From contig NC_053049.1 in assembly GCF_003473485.1 (NCBI RefSeq), forward strand, positions 29,037,292 through 29,101,291: a DNA stretch of 64,000 nt. Direction: 5' to 3'. The DNA is from Medicago truncatula (lineage: Eukaryota > Streptophyta > Magnoliopsida > Fabales > Fabaceae). The notes below the pieces were generated by a model, which was not told where the DNA came from, made no database searches, and was given only the letters and a program-made list of their open reading frames with translations. A program made the position numbers and the translations under genes. Shown here piece after piece: positions 12,280 through 22,649 of the stretch (the first letter of the stretch is position 1; each line of letters begins with the position of its first letter).

Positions 12280-13235
12280 TACAAAACAAGTTTATAAAAA
12301 TAGTGAAATGTTATTTGAATAATCATTTAGTTGTCTAACAGTGTATTTATATAACTGTATAGATACTACTTCATTTTTTAATTAGTTTTTTCTCTCTCCC
12401 TAAATCAAATCAATAGCTATAATAAATTGTATATTTTTATACGGTTGTCAAATAGGTTAGGTTCAATGTTATTGAAACGGTCAAAATGAAATAACTTCAT
12501 CCTAAAAATAAGTTATCAAATTTTGATTGCTGGAATAACATTCATCCTAGAAATACAATGCTTAATCATTAGTTACATTCTTTTTTAGTAGTAAGTGTAA
12601 GAAATAGAAGCGTTATTAAAGTTACCTTTTTGTGGAAAACAAGGTATGAGGTATATGTAATTGATTTCCGTTGTAAAAAAAAAATGAAAAGCAAATATTG
12701 ATAAGATTTTAGGTGGATAAATGATATTTTAACATTTATTTTACAATAATTATTTTGACAAATCTATGTATGCATGGGTACTTTCGTAAAAACAAAAGGA
12801 AAAAAAGCCTCTATACACTATGCCAATATATTATAGAGGTATTTTGACAACTAGTATTTCTATGTTGTTGAGAAAGTTGCAACAAAATGATGTAAATATA
12901 TCATAACTCTTTTATGTGACAATTACATTACCCATTAATAAAAGGTGAGCAGAGGTCACTCATCTAAGTTGGCACAAATCTAATCATTTATTTATCTATT
13001 TATGTTAATATAGCGGCTAAATACAAATAATTTTTTGATTGGTGTCAACTCTTACTAGTAATCTCTATCCACCTTTTATTAATATAAGTAAATAAGAAAT
13101 TGCCTTATTTTTATGAATGAAAACAATTTATTCGAGTTCAAAAAAAAAAAAACAATTGAAATTGTTTATTATACTGATTTTGATCGGTATCACCCAAATA
13201 GTGTGTGTTACGCTATTAGTGGGGTACAAACGAGG
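12280..13235. other. Intergenic, AT-rich
   Basis: No coding frame, clear repeat or RNA gene is seen. It separates the MATE relic from the LINE relic. Confidence 0.4.
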
Positions 13236-14233
13236 AAATTGATCATATATATAGTGGGGTACCCAACTATCCCTCTAAAATCTTTTCAACCTACCATTAC
13301 CCATATTTCAAATCACCTCTCTCATGAACCAATCAAACCACACTGTATCCTCCAAAGATGCTAAGTCCTTCCACCAAGTTGAAATGAAATAAGGCCAAAA
13401 AGATTGAATCCTCTCCCCATAATTCCCAACAAGTGCCTCTTTTTAAAGGGATTGTTCATTTTGAATCAACCGCCAAATTCATTTCGTTAAAAGACTCAAA
13501 TTAACCATCCGAACATCTCTCACACCAAAACCCTCATTTGGTCCAAGTTGTAAGACCATATCCCAATTTACCCAACAAATTTTACAGTCTTATCTTACTT
13601 TGCGCCAAAGAATCTACTTTTAAATGTAGACTATCTTCCTCTACACGAAAGTCGGTATCTTCATAAATAAATTTAATATTGAATTGATCAAAACAATGTG
13701 GACACCAAGATTAGCATATCTATTTATCTAAGAATCCAGTCTTTGCCTCAATTTATTCAACAAAGGTTCTCAAATCGTTAGCTTTCTAGGGTTCAATTGG
13801 AAGCCCCAAATAAATAAAAGGGAGAGAATCCTCGCTACAATTCAAAAAATCACAAATTATCTCCATAAATTCCCTCGATACACTAACCCCCACAAAACAA
13901 CTTTCCAAAAGTTAACATTTAACCCTTAATACATTTCAAAAGAGACTTTAAAATCCAAAGATTATCCCTAAATGCTTCACCTATACACAAAGTGTTATCT
14001 GAATATAGTAGATGGGGAAATAGGCACCCTTTTTTATCAACTTAAAACCCTTCAAAAAATTAAATCCAAAGTATTTCTCATCAAATCACTAAAACCTTCC
14101 GTCATTAAAAGGAACAAAGAGTAAGAGATCCCTACATTTAGTCCTCTCTGAATATATTATCATCTGTCCATAGTCCCATCCACCAAATATCTTTTAAGAA
14201 ATCCGATTGAAGTGCTCCAATGTTATGCCCCAA
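13236..14233 (-). mobile_element. Dead LINE (L1-type) fragment
   Basis: On the minus strand the text gives reverse-transcriptase-region peptides typical of plant L1 elements: a GDPLS-region remnant (SYSLFLLMTEGFSDLMRNT), a decayed YADD-box zone near 14000 followed by LKVNFWKS-like text, DSLPFIYLGLPI at about 13825-13790, and WWKDLASLEDTVWFDWFMREV near 13430-13370. Stops and frameshifts are scattered throughout. Both ends are lost, so no target duplication is visible. It is an old, non-functional copy. Confidence 0.82.
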
Positions 14234-14317
14234 CTAGAGTTTCCATACATAGCAATTAAAACACTACATTTTATACTAGAGTTTCCATACATAGCAATTA
14301 AAACACTGCATTTTATT
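14234..14317. repeat. 42-bp tandem duplication
   Basis: CTAGAGTTTCCATACATAGC and what follows occurs at 14234 and again at 14276 with one or two differences. It lies at the edge of the LINE relic. Confidence 0.85.
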
Positions 14318-15146
14318 TAAGATAATAATTAGAAAACCTTAGGTTGCCATTAACTTTTTTCTTTTCTACTAATTGTTAACAATGCACGTTTTTTTAATTC
14401 TTATGTTGATTTTTTAACTCATGCATTAAAAATCTGTAGACCCATTTTCTGAAGCTCTACAAATTTGATACCAGGTTTTATTTGGTAAAAGTGTAAAATC
14501 ATGTTCCCATATACAATATTATTATTATTATCTAGGGAAATTCTATCTAATCATACATCAATAATTGATTGCTTTGTTTGAATGGATCAATAATTGATTG
14601 CAATGGAGGAAATTTTTATCTTTAGCGGGAAACACCAAATCAATTTGTACCGTAAACTTTATGGTATGAGGGATGGGGGATGACACATGGTTAGAATTTG
14701 ATAGAGATGATCATGAAGGACAACAACTTTTTTTGATTTTTTTTTAACTATAAGGAAATCATGGAAGTGTTACTCGAAGTTTAGTAAAGGTGTTTGCATA
14801 TTTAAGAAATACAAACAAAATAATTTGATAGAGTCCTTTTTTTTCCGGTTTAGGGGTTAGTACACTTTGTACTTATCTAAAAAATAATAATAACTCTCAA
14901 ACAAATAAGAAATTAAGCCTCGAGAATTTTTCTCTTAACATTTAATTTAAAGAGATGATAAGATAAAAATAGCACAAAAAGAATGAAAAGAAATTAATGT
15001 GTAACAATTTGCAGAAGTACTCTCGTACTTGTTTGAAACTTTTTGACTCATCCCAATCTCCATTTCTTTGGAATGGAATCTTGTATATGACTCATCCCTT
15101 TCATTTATAACTAATCAAATCTATAAAAAAATCTTTACAATGTTAG
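14318..15146. other. Intergenic, no gene seen
   Basis: AT-rich with several short homopolymer runs. No frame, RNA gene or repeat family is recognised. Confidence 0.4.
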
Positions 15147-15164
15147 TAATGATGCCTTTCTTCT

Positions 15165-15301
15165 TCTTTTTTTTTGTTAAGTAGCCTAGTGGCTAGAGCT
15201 CGCACAATTTAATTGTGGAGAAATTGAGTGTCCGGGGTTCGAATCCCGACTCCTGCATATAATATGCAATATCCCTATCAACTGAGCTAAGCTCACGGGG
15301 A
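15165..15301 (-). mobile_element. tRNA-derived SINE with 18-bp target duplication
   Basis: Read on the minus strand it starts with a tRNA-like A box (GAGCTTAGCTCAGTTGATAG), has a B box (GGATTCGAACCCCG), then GCTCTAGCCACTAGGCTAC and an A-rich tail (the plus-strand T run at 15165-15176). The 18-bp sequence TAATGATGCCTTTCTTCT flanks it perfectly at 15147-15164 and 15302-15319. The perfect duplication suggests a fairly recent insertion. About 137 bp, typical of short legume SINEs. Confidence 0.9.
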
Positions 15302-15474
15302 TAATGATGCCTTTCTTCTATCATAGACTTACAAGTTACAAAAGAACACGAACGATGCATATATGGAGAAAAAGAATGGGAGAGGAGGTCAAACAGAAAA
15401 AATTGCTACATATTTACAAATTAATCACAGGGGAGGAAACACATCAACATATGTTACTCCTTTTTTTTTCTTTC

Positions 15475-15825
15475 GATAAGCATATATAACCCTTTTATTT
15501 TAAACTCTTTAGCCAAAAAATATACATACATATAATTAAACTACTTATAGATAATTTGAGAACAATATGATATTGTTACACTCAATAGAAAAGCATCCAT
15601 CTCAGTAGAAAGCATTGTTGCACTAATTCTTTAGCAGCATAATATTTTTCACTCACAGAGGATTTGAAACTACAACCATTAAGATACTAGTACACCATGT
15701 TTCACCAATAGAAGTAGACAAAGAATTTGAAACTATAACCATTAAGTAGACGGAAGTACCAAATGGGGAAAGGAAAAATACAAGGAATATGAAACTACAT
15801 GTTATTCAATTCCTTGCATGCATTG
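15475..15825. repeat. Duplicated 3' flank of the response regulator, copy 1
   Basis: About 350 bp, roughly 93-95% identical in direct orientation to 16705-17041, which lies immediately 3' of the response-regulator stop codon. Shared phrases include TTTAGCAGCATAATATTTTT and CATGTTATTCAATTCCTTGC. The duplicate ends close to where the gene would begin, so it is a footprint of a local duplication of the gene's downstream region. Confidence 0.88.
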
Positions 15826-16699
15826 TACAGGCTTAACGTATGCGCTTGGTGGACTGTATAGGTCGACCGAATATAGAACAAACGTCTGCGCCTTAATAAG
15901 ATTAACGCTTGGTAAACTATGGACTGGCATGGACAGACCATACCATGTAACTTGTAATATTTTACCTGACTGTTCAAGTCATGACAGCTTAACTCGTCTC
16001 CTCTCAGCACTAATTTGATTGTTCAAGTCATGTCAGCTTAGCTCGTCTCCTCTTAGCACTAGTTTGACTTTTCAAGTCATGCCAGCTTAGCTCGTCTCCT
16101 CTATAAGCATTGGTTTGCCGTTCAAGTCACGTCAGCTTAACTCGTCTCATCTCAACACTGGTTTGACTGTTTAAGTCATGCCAGCTCAGCTCGTCTCCAC
16201 TCGTCACTGCTTTGACAGTTCAAGTCATGCCAGCTGATCAACTCGCATTCATTCGACACTGGTTCGACTATTCAAGTTATATGAACTACACTAAGCTCAC
16301 CATAAAGCACTCTATGAGATAAACTTGTGGTCCTAGCTCAATAATATGCATGCTTTGATTTCACATGTCTTGTACAAACGATCAACGTCTTTGAAAGCGC
16401 GTCTTAACTTCACATGTTCTGTATGGACGAGTTGCAGCCTAGATCACGCGCAACCGCACTCAAACCAGACAACCAATGGGAGGCTTTGGATCACAAATTA
16501 ATGGGTCTGAGTGACCAAAGAAATGCCCATTAAGTCAACAAATCCAGGGCTATAAAAGGGGCACTTAGGAGGCACCTCGGGATGGATGATTTTGAATAGT
16601 GTATTTTCATCTAAGTCTTATTTAGAGTGCTCTTAGAATTCCTCCTAGAACATTTCACTCAACAGCTCATCTGTTGTAATTAACTTGTGTTTACATACA
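15826..16699 (+). mobile_element. Probable solo LTR between the duplicated flanks
   Basis: About 870 bp beginning TGTACAGG and ending TTTACATACA, with a near-match 5-bp flank (TGCAT and TGAAT). It has LTR-like content in plus orientation: a core promoter TATAAAAGGG at 16551-16560 and a transcribed-region-like stretch after it. No internal retroelement genes are adjacent, so it is best read as a solo LTR, probably Ty3/gypsy-like. It sits at the junction of the two copies of the response-regulator flank. Boundaries could be off by a few bases because TGTAC is also the next part of the flanking repeat. Confidence 0.55.
15972..16275. repeat. 49-bp minisatellite inside the probable LTR
   Basis: About six units of roughly 49 bp, each built as TTCAAGTCATG(C/A)CAGCTTA, CTCGTCTCCTCT, AGCACT and GTTTGACT, starting near 15972, 16021, 16070, 16121, 16170 and 16219. 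Units differ by 10-20%, so the array is not brand new. Confidence 0.88.
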
Positions 16700-16704
16700 T
16701 GAAT

Positions 16705-17041
16705 ATATAAGCATATATTACCCTTTTATTTTAGACTCTTTAGCCAAAAATATACCTACGTATAATTAAACTATTTATAGATAATTTGAGAACAATTTGA
16801 TATTGTTACACTCAATAGAAAAGCATCCATCTGAGTAGAAAGCATTGTCAAACTAATTCTTTAGCAGCATAATATTTTTCACTCACAAAGGATTTGAAAC
16901 TACAACCATTAAGATACTAGTACATCATGTTTCACCAATAGAAGTAAACAAAGAATTTAAAACTATAACCATTAAATTGGGAAAGGAAAAATACAAGGAA
17001 TATGAAACTACATGTTATTCAATTCCTTGCATTCATTGTAC
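16705..17041. repeat. Duplicated 3' flank of the response regulator, copy 2
   Basis: The copy in place next to the live gene; its right edge is 6 bp from the stop codon at 17048. See copy 1 at 15475-15825 for the shared sequence. Confidence 0.88.
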
Positions 17042-17047
17042 TTTTGT

Positions 17048-17641
17048 TCATTCAATCTTGTGAGGAATGGAATTTTCTTTTTCTTTTATTTTTTCAACGG
17101 CATGAAGAATGGAATTGAGTTTTGCCTTATCCAATGGTTTCTCTAGATATTCGTCGAGTCCTGCTTCCATAAATTTTACCACTATTTCCTTCTCTTCCAT
17201 AGAGTGTGAAGATACACCAACAATGGTGCTAGATATCCCCATCAAGCGTAGTTGCTTTGTTGCCTATATAATAAACACATAAAAAGACAAGAATGAACTC
17301 ATGCATGCATGCATGCATGCATATATTTTCTTCTATAACAAAAATAAAACACAAGAATGAATTCGTGCATGCATACTTATATATAAATGTAAAAATTGGG
17401 ATGTAATATAAATAAAGTATACCTCAGTTCCATTCATCTCAGGCATATCCTTATCCATCAGGATTAGGTCAAATTTTTTACCATACTGATGAATTTCCAC
17501 TGCTTCTTTTCCGTTTTTCACACAAGTGTTGTTAACTCCTAAGTTACTCAACGTCATTTGATGAATTCTTCGGGTCATTGCATCATCATCCACAACAAGT
17601 GCTGTTAACTTGGATGCAAAGTTTTGAGATGGTGATGCCAT
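17048..17641 (-). CDS. Type-C two-component response regulator (ARR22/ARR24-like)
   Basis: Exon 1 is 17641-17423 and exon 2 is 17263-17048, with GT-AG borders and phase 0, giving 144 residues, the size of the stand-alone ARR22/ARR24 class. It is a bare receiver domain: the acidic pocket VVDDD at about residues 16-20, the phosphate-accepting Asp in LILMDKDMP, the switch Ser in VGVSSH and the invariant Lys in LEKPLD are all present. There is no DNA-binding domain, so it should act as a phosphate sink or modulator in cytokinin/His-Asp phosphorelay rather than as a transcription factor. A TATA box (GTATAAATGG, 17751-17760) lies about 110 bp upstream. The surrounding 4 kb holds partial copies of the same gene. 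Confidence 0.95.
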
Positions 17642-17750
17642 ATTCGGTTTTGGTCTTTAGGAGGAGGAGGAAGAGATGGTGGTTTGGAGATAGGTAAAGT
17701 TAGTGATGAAAAGTAGTAAAATACATAGGTACAAACAGATGAGTGTTTTC

Positions 17751-17760
17751 CCATTTATAC
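17751..17760 (-). promoter_or_regulatory. TATA box of the response regulator
   Basis: Minus-strand GTATAAATGG, about 110 bp upstream of the ATG. Confidence 0.5.
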
Positions 17761-17791
17761 GCACCAAATCTAATTTTTTTTCAACATTTTG

Positions 17792-17865
17792 TTTGATTCT
17801 CATACTGAATTGTAATGATCTACAACAAGAGTTTCTAAATTGGATGGGTGGTCCTTGCTAATACT
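17792..17865. repeat. Promoter segment repeated at 19397-19472
   Basis: About 75 bp (TTTGATTCTCATACTGAATT, then GATCTACAACAAGAGTTT and so on) recurs in direct orientation at 19397-19472 at about 85% identity. Because this lies upstream of the live regulator, the second copy marks the upstream part of a duplicated gene. Confidence 0.8.
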
Positions 17866-18049
17866 TTTTGAGGCTGTAGCATTTGATATAGCATTATTAG
17901 CATCTATATATATAATGCAAATAACTCTAATTCTTTGTTTGTACAAAATAAAAATCCAATTCATAGTGAATATATTTTTAAAAGAGTTGGAGGTTCTGAG
18001 TTCTAACCCGTACAAAGAGTAATATATTAACCTAATAAACTAACTACTA

Positions 18050-18349
18050 CTCCCTTCGTCTCCTAATAAGTGAGTTTTTTTATTCATTTCATACATATTA
18101 AGATAAAAATATAAGTGAATAAGAGAGAGAAATAATTTTGAGTGATTTTGTCAAGTATTGATGCATTCGTCATTATCATAAATGCAAAGTGGAGGATGTT
18201 GAATTGAGAATGATAAAAATAGTATTAACTATATGGTATATAATCGGAAAAAAAAATAGTAATTAATATTGTATTGAAAAGTGAAATGAATCAGTTATTT
18301 TAAGATGATATTTTATTCCAAATGACTCACTTATTTTAGGACGGGGGAG
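18050..18349. mobile_element. Stowaway-like MITE
   Basis: A 300-bp insert flanked by TA (18048-18049 and 18350-18351). Ends read CTCCCTTCGTCTCCTAATAA and, reverse complemented, CTCCCCCGTCCTAAAATAAG, the classic Stowaway CTCCCTCCGTCC end. Both inner arms continue to GTGAG. Non-coding. Confidence 0.85.
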
Positions 18350-18377
18350 TAATGTTTGTCATTTTAAAAAAAAAAAA

Positions 18378-18530
18378 CTTGGATTAATGGGTATATCAAG
18401 CATGATTGTTGGTGTGTCATTATATGAAACAAAAGCAAAACAATGAGAATTTATGGAAGCGGGCCTAAATGACTTTAAATAGAAGCAATTGAACATTAGT
18501 GTGATTAGTTCCATTCTTGATGTTGTAAGA
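18378..18530 (+). pseudogene. Response-regulator exon 2 relic, inverted
   Basis: On the plus strand the text matches exon 2 of the live gene: LMGISSMIVGVS (against LMGISSTIVGVS), then EFMEAGLNDF (against KFMEAGLDEY), then SSILDVV (against NSILHAV), with frame breaks and stops between. It is opposite in orientation to the live gene, and no exon 1 match was found next to it. It is a dead, partial copy. Confidence 0.85.
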
Positions 18531-18844
18531 GCTAGCAAGTAGGCATGCATGGGTCAGTCTTTATGCATGCATGATATTGTACTAGAGTTCTACTATATCA
18601 ATTAAGTCTTTCCAAATATAGTCGAATTAAATATAGATATCAATTTAATTTAATAATCTTAAGTTAATAATGAATTTTAATCCAAGCAAAGCAAGTTAGA
18701 AATCTATCGTTTTCGTATTTCTTAGTTTAGTTAAGACAAGTAAACATGGGATATTAAATAGCTTAGGTTGATTCTCAACAAATTATCATCTTGTCATAAT
18801 GACAAACTTCATTCCCATGTATCTCCATTCACCTAAATAACGAG

Positions 18845-19024
18845 TGTAAAAAACCAAGTTGTTTGGGCTCTAGTGGCAAGGAGCGACTTTTAAGGATGTA
18901 TCTGGGAAATATCGGGTTCAATTCCTAGGGGGAACAACGCTTGGCCAGTGTGTATGCATCTACGCATGAGCCGGATTAGTCGTCCACCTTTGATGAGTCG
19001 GAAACCGATGTGAAAGCCAAAAAA
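18845..19024 (+). mobile_element. tRNA-derived SINE with 10-bp target duplication
   Basis: Starts with a tRNA-like region (GGGCTCTAGTGGCAAGGAGC, then B box GGTTCAATTCC) and ends in an A run. The 10-bp AAATAACGAG flanks it at 18835-18844 and 19025-19034. About 180 bp. It belongs to a different SINE family from the copy at 15165. Confidence 0.82.
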
Positions 19025-19164
19025 AAATAACGAGGATAAATTAGTTGAGGATTTGTTGAGAATCATCATGATGATCAATCTCTTAATTATAGAATTTTTT
19101 AAAAATTGTTGAAATCAATCATAGTATACTGATTACAAGGTTGTATTGGATTTTCACTTTTGAA

Positions 19165-19472
19165 TTTGATCTTGTCAACAATGGAATCAAGTGTTGCCTT
19201 GCTTGTTCAAGAATATAAGTCACTTTTAGGCATGGCTTCATATCTTCTTGGTTATATTACCTCTCACAAATACTAAGAGAATAAAAGGATATAAGTGCAC
19301 ATGTCAAAACTTGTAGGGTAACAGCTTGTTTTATGTTGTGTTCCACAATATTCTCACCCTTAATTAAATTAGTAGCCACTAAGTCTAATTGTCAATCTTT
19401 TGTTTGATTTTCATACTAAATTATAATGATCTACGACAAGAGTTTTTAAATTAGATGAGTGATCATCGCTAT
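19165..19472 (-). pseudogene. Second response-regulator relic
   Basis: On the minus strand 19245-19165 matches exon 2 around the active-site Lys region (GACTTATATTCTTGAACAAG, then AAGGCAACACTTGATTCCATTG, against the live gene's GAATATCTAGAGAAACCATT and AACTCAATTCCATTC). Upstream of it 19472-19397 matches the live gene's promoter (17792-17865). The first exon and most of the rest are missing. Confidence 0.7.
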
Positions 19473-19493
19473 ATTTTCTTTTTAGGTGGTAAC

Positions 19494-20250
19494 CAGTAGC
19501 GGAGTCAAGAATTTTAACTAGTGGAGGCATATATATAATTTGTAACATTAAAAAATATATTACATTTTATTTTTTAAATCAAAAATATCAATTACAATTG
19601 TCCTATACGACTTGTCATTTTTTTGAAAATATCGAATGATTTTCTCATTTTCAATCTCAATAAAAACCTCTCTCTATATATATAAGTAACTAGACAATCA
19701 TTTAAACCATTGATCATCTATCCGATTTTGCAACTCAGTCTTGATAATCTTCATAGCCGAGAAAGCTCTTTCAACTGTTGTAGTTTGCCACATGTAGTAT
19801 CAAAGATAACTTTAAAAGCAAATATACCAACAGATATACAATATATATGTTTCCTTGTCTCCACCATCTTTATACTCAAATCACTAATTCCATCTAATTC
19901 CAAAAATGCATCTTCAGAGCATACATCTAAGAAATAACTTTCAAGCTGAGAATTTAGTTTCAATAGTTGAACAGGAGAAAATTCTAAAAGATAAAATTGA
20001 GTTAAACGAATCAACCTCTCCTTATCAAATGCAGAAAAGTTGTCTCTTGGGCTTAAACAAGCTACACAAAGAAGCAACTCAGTATTCACTTCGATCAATC
20101 ACTTGATAGAAGAATTGAACTTGAAAGTAATGTAAGTTAATTAGAAAATTTCTCCGAGTTGTGCTTTGACTTTTTAAATGTTTGATAGGTATCATCCATA
20201 TTTGGAATGACAACTTCATGATGTTCACAAAACAATGAAACTTGATGGAG
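19494..20250 (-). mobile_element. hAT transposon remnant (TTF-type family)
   Basis: The left end CAGTAGCGGAGTCAAGAATT resembles the CAGGGACGGATCCAGAAATT end of the hAT copy at 36442. Minus-strand text carries the C-terminal transposase: ATTTVERAFSAMK (dimerisation region), KERLIRLTQFY, NTELLLCVACLSPRDNFSAFDK, and MDDTYQTFKKSKHNSEKF near 20200-20150. Several frame breaks are present. The 5' (right) part, including the zinc finger and the far terminal repeat, is missing. Confidence 0.8.
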
Positions 20251-20714
20251 AAATAAAACAATGAAACTTCATGACATATTTGGAATGCATAGGTCTCAAA
20301 GCTTCATGGGAAATGAAAGATTGCTATCATGTGTTTCATTATATTTCCAAAGTAATGTTGATATTATAGATGGGAGCCGTGACATGCGCATCAAATATTT
20401 ATATTTATCTTTGAATTGTTATTTTGATTTTGTTTTTTGTATTGTTGATTAACTAGTATGTGAACTCTTCTGTGTTTATCTCTAATAACCTTATAATCAA
20501 GAAAACAGAGAAATTGTTTTTTCACTTAGTAGACAGTTGGGAAAGCACGAATCGGTAACTAGCCAACTTGTTCCTCCAATGAGACTTTGGAAATGGTCTT
20601 TGCAGGTTCCTTGCAAATTAATACCTAGCCAACTCAGTCTCACATTGTTCATCTAATGAAAGATAACATTAGGTCTCAAATTGCTTATCATTATCTATCC
20701 ACCGGCATTATAGG

Positions 20715-20855
20715 GATTCATATAATTGGAAATAATTTTGATGATTTTTGAGACAAATTTTATGACAGAAAGTAACTACTAACATCATGTTAGGTTTATT
20801 AAAGTTCCACATCAAAAACAATACAACATAACACTATGTTTATAATTGTTTAAAT
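20715..20855. repeat. Dispersed repeat, copy 1 (second at 25545)
   Basis: About 130 bp shared in direct orientation with 25545-25667: TTTTGATGAT, GAGACA(C)AAATTT, CATCATGTT(A/G)GG(T/A)TTTATTAA, ACAATACAACATAAC(A/G)CTATG. Approximately 80-85% identical. The family is not identified; it could be the end of a larger element. Confidence 0.7.
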
Positions 20856-20954
20856 TGTCCTTACAAGTTTGGGAGAATGTAAAGACAATAGATTGATTGT
20901 CTCAAATGTCTCAATTTATTTTCTTTCACATGCACTCCTTTTCCACCTTATTAA

Positions 20955-21823
20955 CTTCTCACACATCCTTTTTAGATTTTATAATCTAATGTGTATCCAA
21001 CATTTTTCGGATTTTATAGTCTCAGTGCAAGACATCCAAACTGATTAAGTGGGGTCAGGTCGCGTTCCTAGTTGATTAGGCAATGAGTTTGTATTCCTAG
21101 TGAAACTTAACTCTCTGCATAATGAAACTTCTCACACACCCTTTTTAGATTTTATAATCTAATGTGTATCCAACATTTTTAGGAGTTTATAGTCTCAGTA
21201 CAAGACATCCAAACTCATTAAGTGGGGTCAGGTCGCGTTCCTAGTTGATTAGGCAATGAGTTTGTATTCCTAGTGAAACTTAACTCTCTGCATAATGAAA
21301 CTTCTCACACACCCTTTTTAGATTTTATAATCTAATGTGTATCCAACATTTTTCGGATTTTATAGTCTCGGTACAAGACATCCAAACTCATTAAGTGGGG
21401 ACAGGTCGCGTTCCTAGTTGATTAGGCAATGAGTTTGTACGTATTCCTAGTGAAACTTAACTCTCTGCATAATGAAACTTCTCACACACCCTTTTTAGAT
21501 TTTATAATCTAATGTGTATCCAACATTTTTCAGATTTTATAGTCTCAGTACAAGACATCCAAACTCATTAAGTGGGGTCAGGTCCCGTTCCTAATTGATT
21601 AGGCAATGAGTTTGTATTCCTAGTGAAACTTAACTCTCTGTATAATGAAACTTCTCACACACCCTTTTTAGATTTTATAATCTAATGTGTATCCAACATT
21701 TTTCGAATTTTATAGTCTCAGTACAAGACATCCAAACTGATTAAGTGGGGTCAGGTCGCGTTCCTAGTTGATTAGGCAATGAGTTTGTATTCCTAGTGAA
21801 ACTTAACTATCTGCATTATGAAA
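20955..21823. repeat. 173-bp tandem array, five units
   Basis: Units start at 20955, 21128, 21301, 21478 and 21651, so the period is 173 bp, with one unit of 177 through a 4-bp GTAC insertion. Each starts CTTCTCACACACCCTTTTTA and includes GATTTTATAATCTAATGTG, GGTCAGGTCGCGTTCCTAG and GAAACTTAACTCTCTGCATA. Units are about 96-98% identical, showing recent expansion or homogenisation. No frame runs through it. It is flanked on the right by diverged relatives. Confidence 0.95.
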
Positions 21824-22054
21824 CTTGGAACCCGACCTATTATAGTCTAACTCTTACTCGAACAAAGTTTATTATATTAGATGGAATATTACGGCTTTAT
21901 TGAGATAATAAGAAAAGTTGATATAGGAATATTACTCTAATGTGTATCTAATATTTTTCGCATTTTATAGTCTTAATCACAACTCACAGTTTTTTGATTA
22001 TATATTTCTTTTAAAAATCATTTCATTTTGGTCCTCTATAACCGAAGAAAAATT

Positions 22055-22645
22055 CTTTTCTCACCCTATGAACCTCTCGCACACCTTTTTAATTGACCAT
22101 TTTACCTTTGTTTGAATTTTATAATCCAAAACGGATTTGACATTTTTTTAGATTATATAATTCGAACTTTGTTTACACAGTTTTAATTAAATTCAGCTCA
22201 CATTTCAAATTATAAATCACTAAAATCATAAACTATCCCCTTTGTAAATCACTTCAAAGCGAAGAAATTTTTTCCCCACCCTATTAACTTCTCCCACACC
22301 CTCCAGATTGATCATTTTACCTCTTTTTGGATTTTATAATCCGAAGCGTACTAGAAGTTTTTTGGATTATAAAATCCAAATTGTGTTTACATAGTCTTGA
22401 TCAAACTCAACTCACATTTCAAATTATATATTCATCACATCTCACAGTTTTGATTAGATATTCCCTTTAAAAATCACTTCATTTTGGTCCTCTATAATCA
22501 AAGAAATTATTCTCCCACCATAATAACTTCTCGTGCGGCTTCTAAATTTACCATTTTACCTCTATTTGAATTTTATAACCCGAAGAATATTAAACGTTTT
22601 TCTAATTATAAAATTCAAACTGTGTTTACAAATAGTTTTGATCAA
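22055..22645. repeat. Older diverged copies related to the 173-bp array, with hairpins
   Basis: Three copies (around 22060-22200, 22265-22400 and 22505-22640; spacings about 214 and 238 bp) share TTCTC.CACACC, ATTTTACCT and GATTTTATAATCC with the array core. The middle copy holds a perfect 17-bp inverted repeat, TTTGGATTTTATAATCC at 22327-22343 and its complement at 22365-22381. The others have imperfect versions of the same hairpin. Confidence 0.75.
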
Positions 22646-22649
22646 ATGT

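Noticed and set aside
15180-15260. A real tRNA gene, because of the GGTTCGAATCCCG box
   Set aside because: No cloverleaf with acceptor and anticodon stems; flanking 18-bp duplications and an A tail mark it as a SINE.
15475-17041. The 350-bp direct repeats as LTRs of one retroelement
   Set aside because: The repeats lack TG...CA ends and one copy is simply the 3' flank of the live response regulator, so local duplication explains them better.
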